Both the position numbers and the translations under genes were made by a program. The notes under the pieces are model-generated. The model was not told where the DNA came from and made no database searches. It saw only the letters and a list, made by a program, of their open reading frames with translations. 64,000 nt of DNA from Fictibacillus sp. b24 (GTDB taxonomy: Bacteria; Bacillota; Bacilli; Bacillales; Fictibacillaceae): the NCBI RefSeq assembly GCF_030348825.1, contig NZ_JAUCES010000005.1, positions 3,865,450 to 3,929,449 on the forward strand. The letters are read 5' to 3'. How positions within the stretch are numbered: position 1 is the stretch's first letter; every line of letters begins with the position of its first letter. Of the stretch, positions 45,468 through 55,450 are shown piece by piece.

Positions 45468-45542
45468 ACGATGGGACCCGTGTCCTTTCCCTCCTAAAAT
45501 GGATATACTCTAGCATTCTATCCAAAAGAAGCTGTATCTAAT

Positions 45543-45749
45543 CTACCCTAAAATAAGCTCAACTAATTGTGAAATACCTAAATCCACAACCCAGAAGAAC
45601 AAAGCCATAACCACTACAGTTGACAATACAACCCCTGTATAGCGAAATAATTCTTTTCGCGCAGGCCAGCTAACGCGCTTCATTTCCTTGTTTACATCAG
45701 AAAGAAACTTTGCTGGTGATTTTTTTGTCTTTTCTGCAACATCCGCCAT
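45543..45749 (-). CDS. secE: preprotein translocase subunit SecE
   Basis: Encodes 68 residues, the short single-span Gram-positive form. Amphipathic helix KFLSDVNKEMKRVSWPARKE with the conserved WP, then one membrane segment (about 40-62). The start ATG 45749 is favoured because the GGGGG site lies about 9 bases upstream; ATG 45755 is only 3 bases away. Confidence 0.93.
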   Translation of the reverse strand: MADVAEKTKKSPAKFLSDVNKEMKRVSWPARKELFRYTGVVLSTVVVMALFFWVVDLGISQLVELILG

Positions 45750-45807
45750 CTTCATAAACCCCCATGCTTTCATTCATTTAACATTTATAAAAAAAAGCTT
45801 ACTTCGC

Positions 45808-45957
45808 TTACTTAGTTTCCTGGTGAATGGTATGAGCATTGCAGTAGCTGCAAAACTTTTTAACCTCGACTCGTTCAGGATTGTTTTGTTGGTTCTTCAT
45901 CGTTGTATAATTTCTTTTTGAGCATTGTTTACAGGCTAAAAAAACTTTTTTTCTCAT
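45808..45957 (-). CDS. rpmG: 50S ribosomal protein L33, zinc-binding form
   Basis: Encodes 49 residues: [19 protein letters not shown] with Cys9/Cys12 and FCSYC with Cys36/Cys39, so the C+ form. It resembles B. subtilis L33b at the same position before secE. The start ATG 45957 follows AAAGGTG; the longer frame upstream lacks a site. Confidence 0.95.
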   Translation of the reverse strand: MRKKVFLACKQCSKRNYTTMKNQQNNPERVEVKKFCSYCNAHTIHQETK

Positions 45958-46018
45958 GCTAAATAAACACCTTTCGTGCGACAAACCCACTCATCCACGT
46001 TACAATGTTACTTTTAAA

Positions 46019-46047
46019 ACATTAACATAGGGGTATAAGCTTGTCAA
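46019..46047 (-). promoter_or_regulatory. promoter of rpmG-secE-nusG
   Basis: Consensus -35 TTGACA (46042-46047), a 17-base spacer and -10 TAATGT (46019-46024), about 60 bp before rpmG. Confidence 0.75.
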
Positions 46048-46149
46048 TAAAGGGAAAATGGTGGTTTATCTCATCTAAACTTAGTTTTAAATCCATACTA
46101 AGACGATATTTTTCTTAGAGCTTGTCGTTATCTCTCATTTTTCTTTGGC

Positions 46150-46303
46150 TTCTTTGATAAGTTGATTGGAGTGTAAGGTGTGAGACTCTCGGCTAGGATG
46201 AGCGGTCAGGTGGAGACACTTAGGGCGCAATGCGGCAAGTGGCTCACCGTACGCCCCGCGGAAAGCGAAGCACCTGAAACGGAAATCAACATCTTTCAAC
46301 GAC
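46150..46303 (-). repeat. dispersed hairpin repeat, copy C
   Basis: Inverted relative to copy A. In plus reading it begins AAGTTGATTGGAGTG, continues AAGGTGTGAGACTCTCGGC and ends GCACCTGAAACGGAAATCAAC. The apical stem is CACTT/AAGTG (minus reading); the GC-rich middle is partly decayed. It lies between sigH and the rpmG promoter. Confidence 0.85.
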
Positions 46304-46312
46304 AACACCAAA

Positions 46313-46342
46313 AGAAAAAGAGCAGGGACAATCCCCGCTCTT
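46313..46342. terminator. terminator of sigH
   Basis: AAGAGCAGGG pairs with CCCCGCTCTT; on the minus strand TTTTTCTTTTG follows. The sigH stop (46341-46343) is part of the stem. Confidence 0.88.
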
Positions 46343-46991
46343 AAGATGAAATTTCTCTTAGTTCTAAATAACGTTCTAATTTACGTTTTACTCGCTGAAG
46401 CGCGTTGTCGATCGACTTCACGTGTCTGTCGAGATCCACTGAGATTTCCTGGTATGATCTTCCGTCTAGGTACAGCATGAGAACTTTTCGTTCCAGGTCA
46501 CTTAATATTTCTCCCATCTTCACTTCAATATCATCAAATTCTTCTTGGTTGATAATCAGTTCTTCAGGATCAGTGACTTTTGTACCGCAAATAACATCCA
46601 TCAGTGTACGGTCAGATTCTTCATCATAGATGGGCTTGTCCAACGACACATAAGAATTTAACGGAATGTGCTTTTGTCTGGTTGCCGTTTTGATAGCGGT
46701 AATCATTTGCCTCGTAATACATAGTTCGGCAAAAGCTTTAAAGGATGACAGCTTGTCCTCTTTAAAATCACGAATCGCTTTATAAAGCCCGATCATGCCT
46801 TCTTGAATAATATCTTCACGGTCTGCACCGATCAAAAAGTATGATCTTGCTTTCGCACGAACAAAATTCTTATACTTGTTAATCAAATATTCAAGTGCTG
46901 CGCTGTCCCCCTCATGAACCAGTTCCACAAGGCTTTCATCTTCCATGAGCTCGTAATCGCTTACTGACAGTTCCTTGAGATCTATGTTCAC
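46341..46991 (-). CDS. sigH: RNA polymerase sigma-H factor (Spo0H)
   Basis: Encodes 216 residues, the sigma factor for early sporulation and competence genes. Region 2 includes RAKARSYFLIGADREDIIQ and LSSFKAFAELCITRQMITAI. Region 4 includes LSDLERKVLMLYLDGRSYQE and HVKSIDNALQRVKRKLERY. The start is GTG 46991 after GGTGGGGGG, aligning with the GTG-started B. subtilis protein; the longer frame upstream is not supported. Confidence 0.96.
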   Translation of the reverse strand: MNIDLKELSVSDYELMEDESLVELVHEGDSAALEYLINKYKNFVRAKARSYFLIGADREDIIQEGMIGLYKAIRDFKEDKLSSFKAFAELCITRQMITAIKTATRQKHIPLNSYVSLDKPIYDEESDRTLMDVICGTKVTDPEELIINQEEFDDIEVKMGEILSDLERKVLMLYLDGRSYQEISVDLDRHVKSIDNALQRVKRKLERYLELREISS

Positions 46992-47034
46992 GACAAATCC
47001 CCCCACCAGGTTTTTACCGGCAAAATATAGCAAT

Positions 47035-47064
47035 ATTATAGCTCATAATTCACAAAAGCGTCAA
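47035..47064 (-). promoter_or_regulatory. sigma-A promoter of sigH
   Basis: -35 TTGACG (47059-47064), 18-base spacer, consensus -10 TATAAT (47035-47040), just past the rae1 stop. In B. subtilis the matching promoter is repressed by AbrB; no AbrB site can be recognised by eye. Confidence 0.8.
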
Positions 47065-47070
47065 CATTCC

Positions 47071-47589
47071 TTATTTTTGACCTCTTCTCCATCTTTCAAA
47101 TATTTCGGCAATTTCGTCTGAAAGAAGGATAGATGATGAGTTTTGTTTTCTTTTCCGCTCGCCAACTGACACATGGATGTGCTTTTCAATCTCATCCATT
47201 TCGTTCTTTAATTCTCGGGCGGATTTTCGAAGTGCACCTTTACCAAAGATCTGCCACTGTTCTGTTGAATCCGAGGTTGCTACGTAAATACGCGTATCAA
47301 TCGATTTTAATTCTCCGACCAGCCGTTCAATCCGTTCATCCGCTGTTTCATTCTCACGTGTGAAGATCACTTCCACACGATGATTTTGGGTCTTTTTCTC
47401 TGTACCGGGAGAAAGGTGGGCATCAAATACAACAATTACTTGATACCCTGTTGTTCCCTGGTACTCTGCCATATATTCGATCAGCATGTCTCTTGCTTTT
47501 GCAAAGTCTGATGTTTTTAAGCTCCGAAGTTCGGGCCATGCGCCAATGATGTTGTAGCCATCAACAATCAAATAGTGGCGGGTTTTCAT
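47071..47589 (-). CDS. rae1: ribosome-associated A-site endoribonuclease Rae1 (YacP, NYN domain)
   Basis: Encodes 172 residues, a PIN-like NYN nuclease. N-terminal YLIVDGYNIIGAWPEL with the first acidic residue, VIVVFDAHLSPGTEK, ENETADERIERLV and VATSDSTEQW mark the active site. Rae1 cleaves some mRNAs in the ribosomal A site in B. subtilis. It overlaps rlmB by 4 bp and is the last gene of the cysE unit. Confidence 0.93.
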   Translation of the reverse strand: MKTRHYLIVDGYNIIGAWPELRSLKTSDFAKARDMLIEYMAEYQGTTGYQVIVVFDAHLSPGTEKKTQNHRVEVIFTRENETADERIERLVGELKSIDTRIYVATSDSTEQWQIFGKGALRKSARELKNEMDEIEKHIHVSVGERKRKQNSSSILLSDEIAEIFERWRRGQK

Positions 47590-48359
47590 TTTCGCGCTTC
47601 TAGCGGATTGCGGTTGCGGTACACTTCATACATCAAAAGGCTGGCAGCAACTGAAGCATTAAGTGAAGTTACTTTACCCTTCATTGGAAGCTGAACAAGG
47701 AAATCGCATGTTTCTGAAACGAGTCTTCCCATCCCTTTTCCTTCACTTCCGATCACAAGACCTAAGGGCATGTCCCATTTTGCTTGTCTGTAGTCATCTT
47801 TCCCTTTCATATCAGCACCGGCAAACCACATGCCTCGATCTCTTAATTCTTTCATCGTCTGAACGAGATTAGTTACACGAACAACCGGAATGTATTCAAT
47901 CGCTCCTGTTGAAGCTTTCGCTACTGTTGCCGTTAAACCTACAGAACGTCTTTTCGGAATGATGATGCCATGTGCTCCCACTGCATCAGCTGTACGCATG
48001 ATCGAACCAAGGTTATGAGGATCTTCAAGCTCGTCCAATAAAATAAAGAACGGCTCTTCCTCGCGCTCTTCAGCAATTTTAAATAAATCATCGATATCCG
48101 CATAAGAGTACGCTGCAACACCTGCGATAACACCCTGGTGATTGCCTCCTCCGCTCAATGAATCCAGCTTCTGTTTTGGTACATATTGCACAAGAACGTT
48201 TTGCTTTTTAGCCATCGAAACGATCGTGCTTACCGGTCCTTTTTGAGAACCTTCACCTACAAAAATTTTATTAATATCACGGCCGGATCGCAGTACTTCC
48301 ATAACCGGATTTCGCCCAATGATCAGTTCTTGTTCTTTTTGGTCTTTTGCTTCACTCAT
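47586..48359 (-). CDS. rlmB: 23S rRNA (guanosine-2'-O)-methyltransferase RlmB-like (SpoU/TrmH)
   Basis: Encodes 257 residues. An N-terminal L30e-like substrate domain (IIGRNPVMEVLRSGRDI) precedes the SPOUT knot: LDELEDPHNLGSIMRTADAV (motif 1), LVIGSEGKGMGRL (motif 2) and LPMKGKVTSLNASVAASLL (motif 3). Substrate G2251 is inferred from the family. It starts 4 bp after mrnC ends, with AGGGGAGG inside the mrnC end. Confidence 0.94.
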   Translation of the reverse strand: MSEAKDQKEQELIIGRNPVMEVLRSGRDINKIFVGEGSQKGPVSTIVSMAKKQNVLVQYVPKQKLDSLSGGGNHQGVIAGVAAYSYADIDDLFKIAEEREEEPFFILLDELEDPHNLGSIMRTADAVGAHGIIIPKRRSVGLTATVAKASTGAIEYIPVVRVTNLVQTMKELRDRGMWFAGADMKGKDDYRQAKWDMPLGLVIGSEGKGMGRLVSETCDFLVQLPMKGKVTSLNASVAASLLMYEVYRNRNPLEARK

Positions 48360-48362
48360 CTT

Positions 48363-48773
48363 TTAGACCTCCCCTTTATTAAAATTATCTGTTAACACAT
48401 ATTCCATCATGTTCTTAAGACGGTCATGCTGATTTAACAGATAGAGATAACCGATGATCGCCTCAAAGCTGGTCGCATGCCTATACGTTTGAACATCCGT
48501 GTTTTTCGGGACAGTTCCTTGGTTAGCATTGCGTCCCCTCTTAATAACAGCGACTTCTTCATCTGTAAAATAGTTTTCTTCGAGCAGCTGAACGACCATG
48601 CTTGCCTGAGCTTTTGCCGAAACAAATTTAGTTGCTGATACATGAAGCCTGTTCGGTTTCACCTGACCGTTTCGGATCAGATGTTCACGTACGAATTGCT
48701 CCATAACCGCATCACCCATGTAAGCAAGCGTGGTCCCGTTCAATTGTTTGATATCTGAATCTGTTATTTTCAT
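48363..48773 (-). CDS. mrnC: Mini-ribonuclease III
   Basis: Encodes 136 residues, an RNase III catalytic domain without the ds[43 protein letters not shown] and [14 protein letters not shown]. Mini-III matures 23S rRNA ends in Bacillus. The ATG directly abuts the cysS stop codon. Confidence 0.95.
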   Translation of the reverse strand: MKITDSDIKQLNGTTLAYMGDAVMEQFVREHLIRNGQVKPNRLHVSATKFVSAKAQASMVVQLLEENYFTDEEVAVIKRGRNANQGTVPKNTDVQTYRHATSFEAIIGYLYLLNQHDRLKNMMEYVLTDNFNKGEV

Positions 48774-50177
48774 TTACTTATCTCTTTTCCACCGTACACC
48801 TTGTGCGGTATCTTCCAAAATAATGTGCTGTTCTTTCAACAAATCACGTATTTCATCAGCGCGAGCAAAGTTCTTTTCTTTACGCGCTTCGTTCCGTTCT
48901 TGAATCAGAGCATCAATCTGTTCATCTAATAATTCCTCTTCTTTATGAAGAGTCAGCCCCAACACACCAGCAAGCTCATCGAACAGAGCAATGAATTCTG
49001 TAATAATTGCTTTTGAAGTGTTCTTCTCTTGTAAATACACGTTCGCTTCTCGTGAAAAATCAAAAAGAATAGAGATGGCATTCGCTGTGTTGAAATCATC
49101 ATCCATATCAGCGATAAATTTCTCTCTTGTTTCTTTAACAAACTGACTCCATTTTTCTGTATCGAGAGAAAGGTCTGCAGAAACCGTCAGGCGATGTTTT
49201 AAGTTACCGTATGACGTGCGGATTCGGTTCAGACCAGCTTTAGCCGCTTCCAATAACTCTTGACTGAAGTTGATTGGGTTACGATAATGGACCGCCAGCA
49301 TAAAGAATCGGATAACCTGCGGATCTTGCTGCTTTACAAGATCATGAACCAGCACAAAATTCCCAAGTGATTTGGACATTTTTTCGTTGTCGATATTAAT
49401 ATACCCATTATGCATCCAATATTTAGCCATCGGTGCTTCATTTAACGCTTCAGATTGAGCTATCTCATTCTCGTGATGCGGAAACGCTAAATCTTGCCCG
49501 CCGCCATGAATATCAATTGAGTCACCTAAGTATTTTTTCGCCATCGCAGAGCACTCAATGTGCCAGCCAGGACGGCCTTTGCCCCATGGGCTCTCCCAAT
49601 AGATCTCACCTTCTTTTGCAGCTTTCCATAATGCGAAATCAAGCGGATCTTCCTTTTTCTCGCCTACTTCAATTCTTGCTCCAGATTTTAAGTCATCAAT
49701 TGATTGGTGAGACAGCTTACCATAACCATTAAACGAGCGCGTTTTAAAATAAACATCCCCCGCTGCTTCATAAGCAAAGCCTTTTTTAATCAGGTTCTCG
49801 ATGAATTCAATGATCTCAGGCATCGTTTCAGTTACTCGTGGGTGTGCATCTGCTTTTTGAACGCCTAATGCGCATGTATCTTCATGATAGGCATTAATGA
49901 ACTTTTCAGCGATCGTCGGAACATCACTGCCCATTTCATTTGCTGCTTTAATGAGTTTGTCATCAACATCAGTGAAGTTGGAGATGAATTGTACATCAAA
50001 GCCTCTATATTCTAGATATCTTCTAACCGTGTCAAACACGATAGCTGGCCGGGCATTACCGATATGAATGTAGTTGTATACGGTCGGTCCGCACACATAC
50101 ATTTTTACCTTGCCTTCTTCTAAAGGTACAAACGGTTCCTTTTGGCGTGTCATCGTGTTATAAATTTTAATGCTCAT
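48774..50177 (-). CDS. cysS: cysteinyl-tRNA synthetase
   Basis: Encodes 467 residues, class Ia. The first zinc Cys is in [19 protein letters not shown] (HIGH motif as HIGN, 38-41). [15 protein letters not shown] and [20 protein letters not shown] complete the zinc site, and KMSKSLGN is the second signature. It overlaps cysE by one base (TAATG). Confidence 0.98.
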   Translation of the reverse strand: MSIKIYNTMTRQKEPFVPLEEGKVKMYVCGPTVYNYIHIGNARPAIVFDTVRRYLEYRGFDVQFISNFTDVDDKLIKAANEMGSDVPTIAEKFINAYHEDTCALGVQKADAHPRVTETMPEIIEFIENLIKKGFAYEAAGDVYFKTRSFNGYGKLSHQSIDDLKSGARIEVGEKKEDPLDFALWKAAKEGEIYWESPWGKGRPGWHIECSAMAKKYLGDSIDIHGGGQDLAFPHHENEIAQSEALNEAPMAKYWMHNGYINIDNEKMSKSLGNFVLVHDLVKQQDPQVIRFFMLAVHYRNPINFSQELLEAAKAGLNRIRTSYGNLKHRLTVSADLSLDTEKWSQFVKETREKFIADMDDDFNTANAISILFDFSREANVYLQEKNTSKAIITEFIALFDELAGVLGLTLHKEEELLDEQIDALIQERNEARKEKNFARADEIRDLLKEQHIILEDTAQGVRWKRDK

Positions 50178-50824
50178 TAAGAATCACTCCCTCTTTTCAT
50201 TCTTTCCAGTTCTTCACATAACCTTTTCATTTCAAGCTGCAATTCTCTAAATTTATCCGCTACTGGGTCTGGAAGGTCACGATGGTCAAGTTCGCACCCG
50301 ACTTTAATGCCATCTTTAATTACGACTCTTCCAGGAATTCCTACTACCGTTGCGTCAGGCGGTACGTTTTGTAAAACGACTGAACCCGCTCCGACTTTTG
50401 AGTTTTTCCCAATCGTGATGTTCCCCAGCACTTTCGCCCCTGTGGCGACGAGCACGTGGTCCTCTAGCGTAGGATGCCTTTTTCCTTTTTCTTTTCCGGT
50501 ACCGCCCAGTGTCACACCTTGATACAGTGTCACATCATTACCGATGATACATGTTTCACCGATAACGACTCCCATTCCATGATCAATAAAGAAACGTCTT
50601 CCAATCTGTGCACCTGGGTGTATTTCAATCCCTGTAAAAAAGCGGCTGATCTGAGAGATTAATCGTGCTAAAAACAGCCAGTTTCGTTTGAATAATTTAT
50701 GTGCCAGTCTATGGGCCCATACCGCATGCAGTCCGGAGTATGTTAAGAATACTTCGAACGAGCTTCTTGCAGCTGGGTCTTTCTCAAAAACAACCCGAAT
50801 GTCTTCCTTCATGGCTGAAAACAT
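50177..50824 (-). CDS. cysE: serine O-acetyltransferase
   Basis: Encodes 215 residues. It makes O-acetylserine, the precursor of cysteine. N-terminal helices, then left-handed beta-helix hexapeptides ([40 protein letters not shown]) with the catalytic His in DHGMG. The start ATG 50824 (MFSAMKED) has AAGGAGGT 8 bases upstream. Pairing with cysS behind a Cys T-box couples cysteine synthesis and tRNA charging. Confidence 0.97.
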   Translation of the reverse strand: MFSAMKEDIRVVFEKDPAARSSFEVFLTYSGLHAVWAHRLAHKLFKRNWLFLARLISQISRFFTGIEIHPGAQIGRRFFIDHGMGVVIGETCIIGNDVTLYQGVTLGGTGKEKGKRHPTLEDHVLVATGAKVLGNITIGKNSKVGAGSVVLQNVPPDATVVGIPGRVVIKDGIKVGCELDHRDLPDPVADKFRELQLEMKRLCEELERMKRGSDS

Positions 50825-50878
50825 GCTTCTCAACCTCCTTGCATAAAGATTTGAAACTTTTGCAGTAAATACAATGTT

Positions 50879-51033
50879 GCTCTTGGAAGTGGTTGATTTC
50901 CGCTCCAGGTCGCTCGCTTTCCGCGGGGCGGGCGGTGAGCCTCCTAGCGCTTTGCGCTTTTAGGAGTCTCACCTGTCCCACTCGTCCCGCAGGAGTCTCG
51001 CACCCTACGCTCCAATCAACTTGTCAATGAAGA
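50879..51033 (+). repeat. dispersed hairpin repeat, copy D (best hairpin)
   Basis: It begins GCTCTTGGAAGTGGTTGATT upstream-edge sequence and ends CCAATCAACTTGTCAATGAAG. The apical part is almost perfect: GGTGAG-CTCCT-AGCGC-TTT-GCGCT-AGGAG-CTCACC with small bulges (50934-50973). Outer helices are GTTGATT/AATCAAC and GCGGG/CCCGC. It lies between the T-box terminator and cysE, so it is transcribed as part of the cysE leader. Confidence 0.9.
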
Positions 51034-51081
51034 AAGCTAAATCCACCAGACAATCCTCTAGATAACAACCAAAATAAAAAA

Positions 51082-51354
51082 TAAAAAACGCCCCTGTGCC
51101 AAATTTGACACAGAGACGTACTGATAGACGCGGTTCCACTCTGTTTAACAGGCCGTTATATCATACCTGTTCCCTTAAGCTCCGTAACGGGGAGTTGCCG
51201 CCCAAACCTACTCAACTTTCGGCAAGGGACTCCGAGGGGCACTTCAGCAAGCATTTCCATGAACCACTTTCAGCCGGTGATGGTTCTCTCTACTATGAAA
51301 AAGCGCTAGCCTACTTTCCTCATCTGCGTTTTACGTTTAAATATAAGTTTCTTT
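51082..51354 (-). promoter_or_regulatory. T-box riboswitch, cysteine type, upstream of cysE-cysS
   Basis: On the minus strand, Stem I spans about 51325-51225 with AGTA on its 5' side and GAAG-TGC-CCC on its 3' side. TGC at 51239-51241 is the likely specifier (Cys). The T-box sequence AGAGTGGAACCGCG is at 51129-51142. The terminator follows (CTGTG/CACAG plus flanking pairs, 51088-51117, then TTTTTT at 51082-51087). Uncharged tRNA-Cys is expected to switch it on. Confidence 0.93.
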
Positions 51355-51360
51355 TACTAT

Positions 51361-51366
51361 ATTATA
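51361..51366 (-). promoter_or_regulatory. -10 element of the T-box transcript
   Basis: Consensus TATAAT on the minus strand, about 10 bases before the expected 5' end of the T-box. No good -35 is visible at 16-18 bases, so this is a partial call. Confidence 0.4.
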
Positions 51367-51390
51367 ATCTTTGCAAAATGTGTACTTTTA

Positions 51391-52860
51391 TTACTTATTA
51401 ATTTGAGTAAGTACAGCATTAAGGCGTTTCACGATAACACTCTTTCCCAGAAGCGAAACAGCTGCAGGCAGATCTGGACCATGCGTTTGTCCTGTCGTTG
51501 CAACACGAATCGGCATGAACAAGTTCTTTCCTTTTTGTCCTGTTTCCTTTTGAACAGCCTTCATCATCGCTTTAATATCATCTGCTTCGAACGATTCGCT
51601 GTTTTCAACCTGGCTTAAGAATGATTCCATAACGGATGGAACACCTTCACCCTGCAATACCTCAAGCGCTTCCCCTTCGTACTCGATCTCTTCTTTAAAG
51701 AACAGTTCTGTTAAGTCCACGATTTCAGCGCCATAGCTCATTTTTTCCTGATGAAGAGCCACAAGTTTTGTTACCCACTCTTGTTCCTCTGCACTTGGAT
51801 TCTCAGAAATTCTTCCCGCTTTAACAAGATGAGGCATGCAAAGTTCAACGATGCGGTCTACATCTTGCTGTTTCATGTATTGGTTGTTAAGCCACTCCAG
51901 CTTCTGCGTATCAAACACAGCAGGTGCTTTAGACAGACGGTTCGGATCAAAGATTTCGATAAACTGCTCTCGGCTGAAGATCTCTTCTTCTCCACCTGGT
52001 GACCAGCCTAATAGTGCGATAAAGTTGAACAGCGCTTCAGGAAGATACCCTAAATCTTTGTACTGCTCAATAAACTGAACGATAGACTCGTCACGCTTAC
52101 TTAATTTCTTTCGATTTTCATTGACGATCAATGTTGTATGACCGAATTTCGGCTGCTCAAAACCTAGCGCATCATAGATCAAAAGCTGCTTAGGCGTGTT
52201 TGAGATATGGTCATCTCCCCGTAAAACGTGAGAGATTGCCATCTCATGATCATCAATTACTACCGCGTAATTGTACGTTGGAATTCCGTCTTTTTTTACG
52301 ATAACAAAATCACCGAATCCGCTTGATTCGAACGAAACTTCCCCTTTGACCATATCATCAAACGTAATCGTACGATCTTGCGGCACTAAGAAACGAATGC
52401 TAGCACGTTTTCCTTCTGCTTCAAGTTTTGCTTTTTCTTCAACAGATAAGTTACGGCAGCGCCCGTCATATACAGGTGTAACCCCTTTAGCCATCTGCTC
52501 TTCACGTGAGGCCTCAAGCTCTTCTTCCGTACAATAACATGTATATGCCAAACCTTTTGAAAGAAGCTCATCTGTGTACTTTTCATAAAGGTCTAATCGC
52601 TCCATTTGGCGGTAAGGGCCGTAATCGCCGCCGATATCAACACTTTCATCCCAATCCATACCGAGCCATTTCAAGTGATTCAGCTGGCTCTCTTCTCCGC
52701 CTTGAATATTACGCTTTTGATCCGTATCTTCAATGCGGATAATAAACTTTCCGCCGGTGTGGCGTGCATATAAATAATTAAATAGAGCTGCACGTGCATT
52801 CCCTATATGTAAGTGTCCTGTTGGACTTGGTGCATAACGCACTCGAACTTCATTTGCCAT
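51391..52860 (-). CDS. gltX: glutamyl-tRNA synthetase
   Basis: Encodes 489 residues, class Ib. HIGH-type motif [20 protein letters not shown]-type motif [10 protein letters not shown] and the C-terminal anticodon-binding domain. In Bacillus this enzyme is non-discriminating and also makes Glu-tRNA-Gln for the amidotransferase; this is family knowledge. It has GAGGTG upstream and is flanked by copy E upstream and the T-box downstream. Confidence 0.97.
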   Translation of the reverse strand: MANEVRVRYAPSPTGHLHIGNARAALFNYLYARHTGGKFIIRIEDTDQKRNIQGGEESQLNHLKWLGMDWDESVDIGGDYGPYRQMERLDLYEKYTDELLSKGLAYTCYCTEEELEASREEQMAKGVTPVYDGRCRNLSVEEKAKLEAEGKRASIRFLVPQDRTITFDDMVKGEVSFESSGFGDFVIVKKDGIPTYNYAVVIDDHEMAISHVLRGDDHISNTPKQLLIYDALGFEQPKFGHTTLIVNENRKKLSKRDESIVQFIEQYKDLGYLPEALFNFIALLGWSPGGEEEIFSREQFIEIFDPNRLSKAPAVFDTQKLEWLNNQYMKQQDVDRIVELCMPHLVKAGRISENPSAEEQEWVTKLVALHQEKMSYGAEIVDLTELFFKEEIEYEGEALEVLQGEGVPSVMESFLSQVENSESFEADDIKAMMKAVQKETGQKGKNLFMPIRVATTGQTHGPDLPAAVSLLGKSVIVKRLNAVLTQINK

Positions 52861-52914
52861 CTTGTTTCACCTCTATAATTTTTTTGAAAAGATGGTTGCT
52901 ATGGTGCCTTTCTT

Positions 52915-53060
52915 CCTTGACAAGTTAATCGGAGTGTAAGATGCGAGACTCTCGGCTAGGACAGGCGGGCAGGTGAGACACTTAAGAGTGAAACGTTAAG
53001 AATGTGGCTCACCGCCTGCCCCGCGGAAAGCGAGCATCTGTAACGGAGATCAACTTCTTC
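52915..53060 (-). repeat. dispersed hairpin repeat, copy E
   Basis: Inverted. CAAGTTAATCGGAGTG TAAG begins it and TAACGGAGATCAAC ends it in plus reading. Inner GGTGAGACACTTAAGAGTG and GTGGCTCACC give the CACATT/AAGTG-type apical stem. It lies between ispF and gltX. AAAAGATGGTTGCT occurs about 40 bp before it, as at the remnant copy G. Confidence 0.88.
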
Positions 53061-53095
53061 TACGAGCTAGAAGGCCAGCCAAAACAGCCTATTTT

Positions 53096-53569
53096 TTATA
53101 CTTTTTCAATCAACACAACCGCTTGGGCTGCGATTCCCTCTTCGCGTCCAGGGAAACCTAGCTTTTCAGTTGTAGTAGCTTTTACGTTAATTCTGTCTAC
53201 ATCAACATCAAAAATCCCAGCGATCACGCTGCGCATCTCTTCAATGTGCGGCAGCATCTTTGGTTTTTGTGCGATGATTGTACAATCTATATTACCTAAA
53301 GCGTAGCCTTTTTTCTGAACGAGTTTCCAAGAATCCAAGAGCAGGCGTTTTGAATCTGCGTCTTTGTTTGCAGGATCTGTATCTGGAAAGTGTTTGCCGA
53401 TATCCCCTTCACCCGCTGCTCCAAGCAATGCATCTGTGATCGCATGCAAAAGAACGTCAGCATCAGAATGACCTAAAAGTCCTTTTTCATAAGGAATCGT
53501 TACTCCGCCAATAATTAAAGGACGGCCTTCACAAAAGGCATGTACATCAAAACCTTGTCCGATGCGCAT
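53096..53569 (-). CDS. ispF: 2-C-methyl-D-erythritol 2,4-cyclodiphosphate synthase
   Basis: Encodes 157 residues, the fifth step of the MEP isoprenoid pathway. Zinc ligands lie in GQGFDVHAF (Asp, His) and around [20 protein letters not shown]. It overlaps ispD by 23 bp. Confidence 0.97.
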   Translation of the reverse strand: MRIGQGFDVHAFCEGRPLIIGGVTIPYEKGLLGHSDADVLLHAITDALLGAAGEGDIGKHFPDTDPANKDADSKRLLLDSWKLVQKKGYALGNIDCTIIAQKPKMLPHIEEMRSVIAGIFDVDVDRINVKATTTEKLGFPGREEGIAAQAVVLIEKV

Positions 53570-54263
53570 TATGCTTTTCCCCCTGTCTGTCTAACAAAAT
53601 GGCTTGTCCAAACAACAAATCATCAGACGTAGTTAATTTTATATTATGATAGTCTCCCATTACAATAGCGACTGTTTCTCCAATTCGTTCCACTAAGCTT
53701 GCGTCGTCCGTTCCAACAAACCCTTCTACATCCGCTTTCTCATGTGCTTTCATTACGATAGAAAGACGAAAAGCTTGCGGGGTTTGAACAGCCCACAAGC
53801 TGGAACGGTCGATCGTTTCTTCCACCTGATCCTGAACAACTTTCTTTACCGTATCCTTCACTGGAACAGCTAACACGGCAGAACCAGAATCTGCGGCTAC
53901 GTTAACAAGTTGTTGAATAGAATCATGAGTGATAAAAGGACGTGCTGCATCATGAATGAGAACAAGGTCCGCTTCTTCCGGGACCTGCTTTAAGCCCTCA
54001 TACACACTTTGCTGACGTTCTTTTCCGCCTGGAACGATTTGGCGCACTTTTGTATATTGGAACGTTTGTACAAATTGCTGCATCTGTTTCAATTCCTGTT
54101 CACTTCCGACAAGAACGACACCCTCACACGAAGGATCTTTTTCAAACACATCAAGTGTATGTGCAAGAACCGGTTTGCCTAATAGCTCTATCCATTGTTT
54201 AGAGATACCAGCATTCATTCGTTTCCCTTGTCCGGCAGCAGGAATAACTGTCCAATAGTTCAC
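53547..54263 (-). CDS. ispD: 2-C-methyl-D-erythritol 4-phosphate cytidylyltransferase
   Basis: Encodes 238 residues. The N-terminal nucleotide-binding [25 protein letters not shown] and [12 protein letters not shown] motifs are intact. The start is GTG 54263 after GGTGGGG, aligning with the B. subtilis protein; an earlier in-frame GTG (54275) lies inside that site. Confidence 0.95.
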   Translation of the reverse strand: MNYWTVIPAAGQGKRMNAGISKQWIELLGKPVLAHTLDVFEKDPSCEGVVLVGSEQELKQMQQFVQTFQYTKVRQIVPGGKERQQSVYEGLKQVPEEADLVLIHDAARPFITHDSIQQLVNVAADSGSAVLAVPVKDTVKKVVQDQVEETIDRSSLWAVQTPQAFRLSIVMKAHEKADVEGFVGTDDASLVERIGETVAIVMGDYHNIKLTTSDDLLFGQAILLDRQGEKHNAHRTRF

Positions 54264-54281
54264 GTGCTTCCCCACCGTTCG

Positions 54282-55373
54282 TCACAATGCTTTTTCTAAT
54301 AATTTCTTTTTGGCAAAAATCATTCGGCCAGCAGATGTTTGGAGAACAGATGTTACAACAACATCGATCGTTTTTCCGACATAGTCTCGCCCATCTTCTA
54401 CAACGATCATCGTACCGTCATCCAGATAGCCTACACCTTGATTCTGCTCTTTTCCATCTTTGATCACTTGAACAACAAGCTCTTCGCCAGGAAGTACAAC
54501 TGGTTTTACCGCATTCGCCAAATCGTTGATGTTAAGTACGGCAACGTTTTGCAGTTCACATACTTTATTGAGATTAAAGTCATTCGTTACAACGACCCCG
54601 GTTAATAATTGAGCCAATTTGACAAGCTTGCTGTCAACTTCTGTTACCTCTTCAAAATCACCTTCATAGATTTCAACTTTCATAGAAAGCTCTTTTTGGA
54701 TGCGATTTAAAATATCCAGTCCACGGCGTCCTCTGTTACGTTTTAATACATCAGAAGAATCAGCAATATACTGCAGCTCTTCTAGAACAAAACGAGGAAT
54801 AATAAGCGGACCTTCTAAAAAACCAGTTTGACAGATATCTGCCACTCTTCCGTCGATAATAACGCTTGTATCAAGAATCTTATACTTGCCATGCGGCTTC
54901 TCGATTTCAGTCTCTTTCTTTCGTTCTTTTCCTTGGCGGTTCAAAGAGAACAGCTGAATCAATTCATCTCTCTTTTTAAAACCGACCTGAAAACCTAGAT
55001 AACCGAGTAGGAACGTAATAGCAATCGGCAGAATCGAGCTGACAACCACTATATCCATAGAGCTAAGCGGCGACTGAATTAAGAATGCCACAATCAATCC
55101 AATAATCAGTCCCATCGTTCCTGATAATAGATCGGTCGCAGGGGCTTTTACAACCGTTTCCTCTGCCCAGCGTATTAATCCTACTACGTAATCTGACAGC
55201 CAAAATGTAGATAAAAATAGTATAAGTGCACCAATCACTGCCCCGACATATGGGGATGTTACTTGATTCGGCAAATCACCAAAATTAAGTACACGAATGA
55301 GATCTGGTATATAAAGATAGCCTAGCATGCCCCCTATTACGATAAAAAATAGTTGAACAATTCTTTTTAGCAT
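54282..55373 (-). CDS. yacL: PIN/TRAM domain membrane protein YacL
   Basis: Encodes 363 residues. Four N-terminal membrane segments (about 5-21, 42-60, 83-102, 109-131), then a PIN nuclease-like domain beginning [16 protein letters not shown] with [11 protein letters not shown] near its end, and a C-terminal TRAM domain (residues about 295-355). Exact substrate unknown; it is the conserved neighbour of disA and ispD. The start ATG 55373 follows GGGAGGTG. Confidence 0.93.
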   Translation of the reverse strand: MLKRIVQLFFIVIGGMLGYLYIPDLIRVLNFGDLPNQVTSPYVGAVIGALILFLSTFWLSDYVVGLIRWAEETVVKAPATDLLSGTMGLIIGLIVAFLIQSPLSSMDIVVVSSILPIAITFLLGYLGFQVGFKKRDELIQLFSLNRQGKERKKETEIEKPHGKYKILDTSVIIDGRVADICQTGFLEGPLIIPRFVLEELQYIADSSDVLKRNRGRRGLDILNRIQKELSMKVEIYEGDFEEVTEVDSKLVKLAQLLTGVVVTNDFNLNKVCELQNVAVLNINDLANAVKPVVLPGEELVVQVIKDGKEQNQGVGYLDDGTMIVVEDGRDYVGKTIDVVVTSVLQTSAGRMIFAKKKLLEKAL

Positions 55374-55450
55374 GCCTGATTCACCTCCCTTAATCATTAT
55401 TTACAAATTGACCGTATTAAAAACGTGCAAAAACAGAATTTACATAAAAA

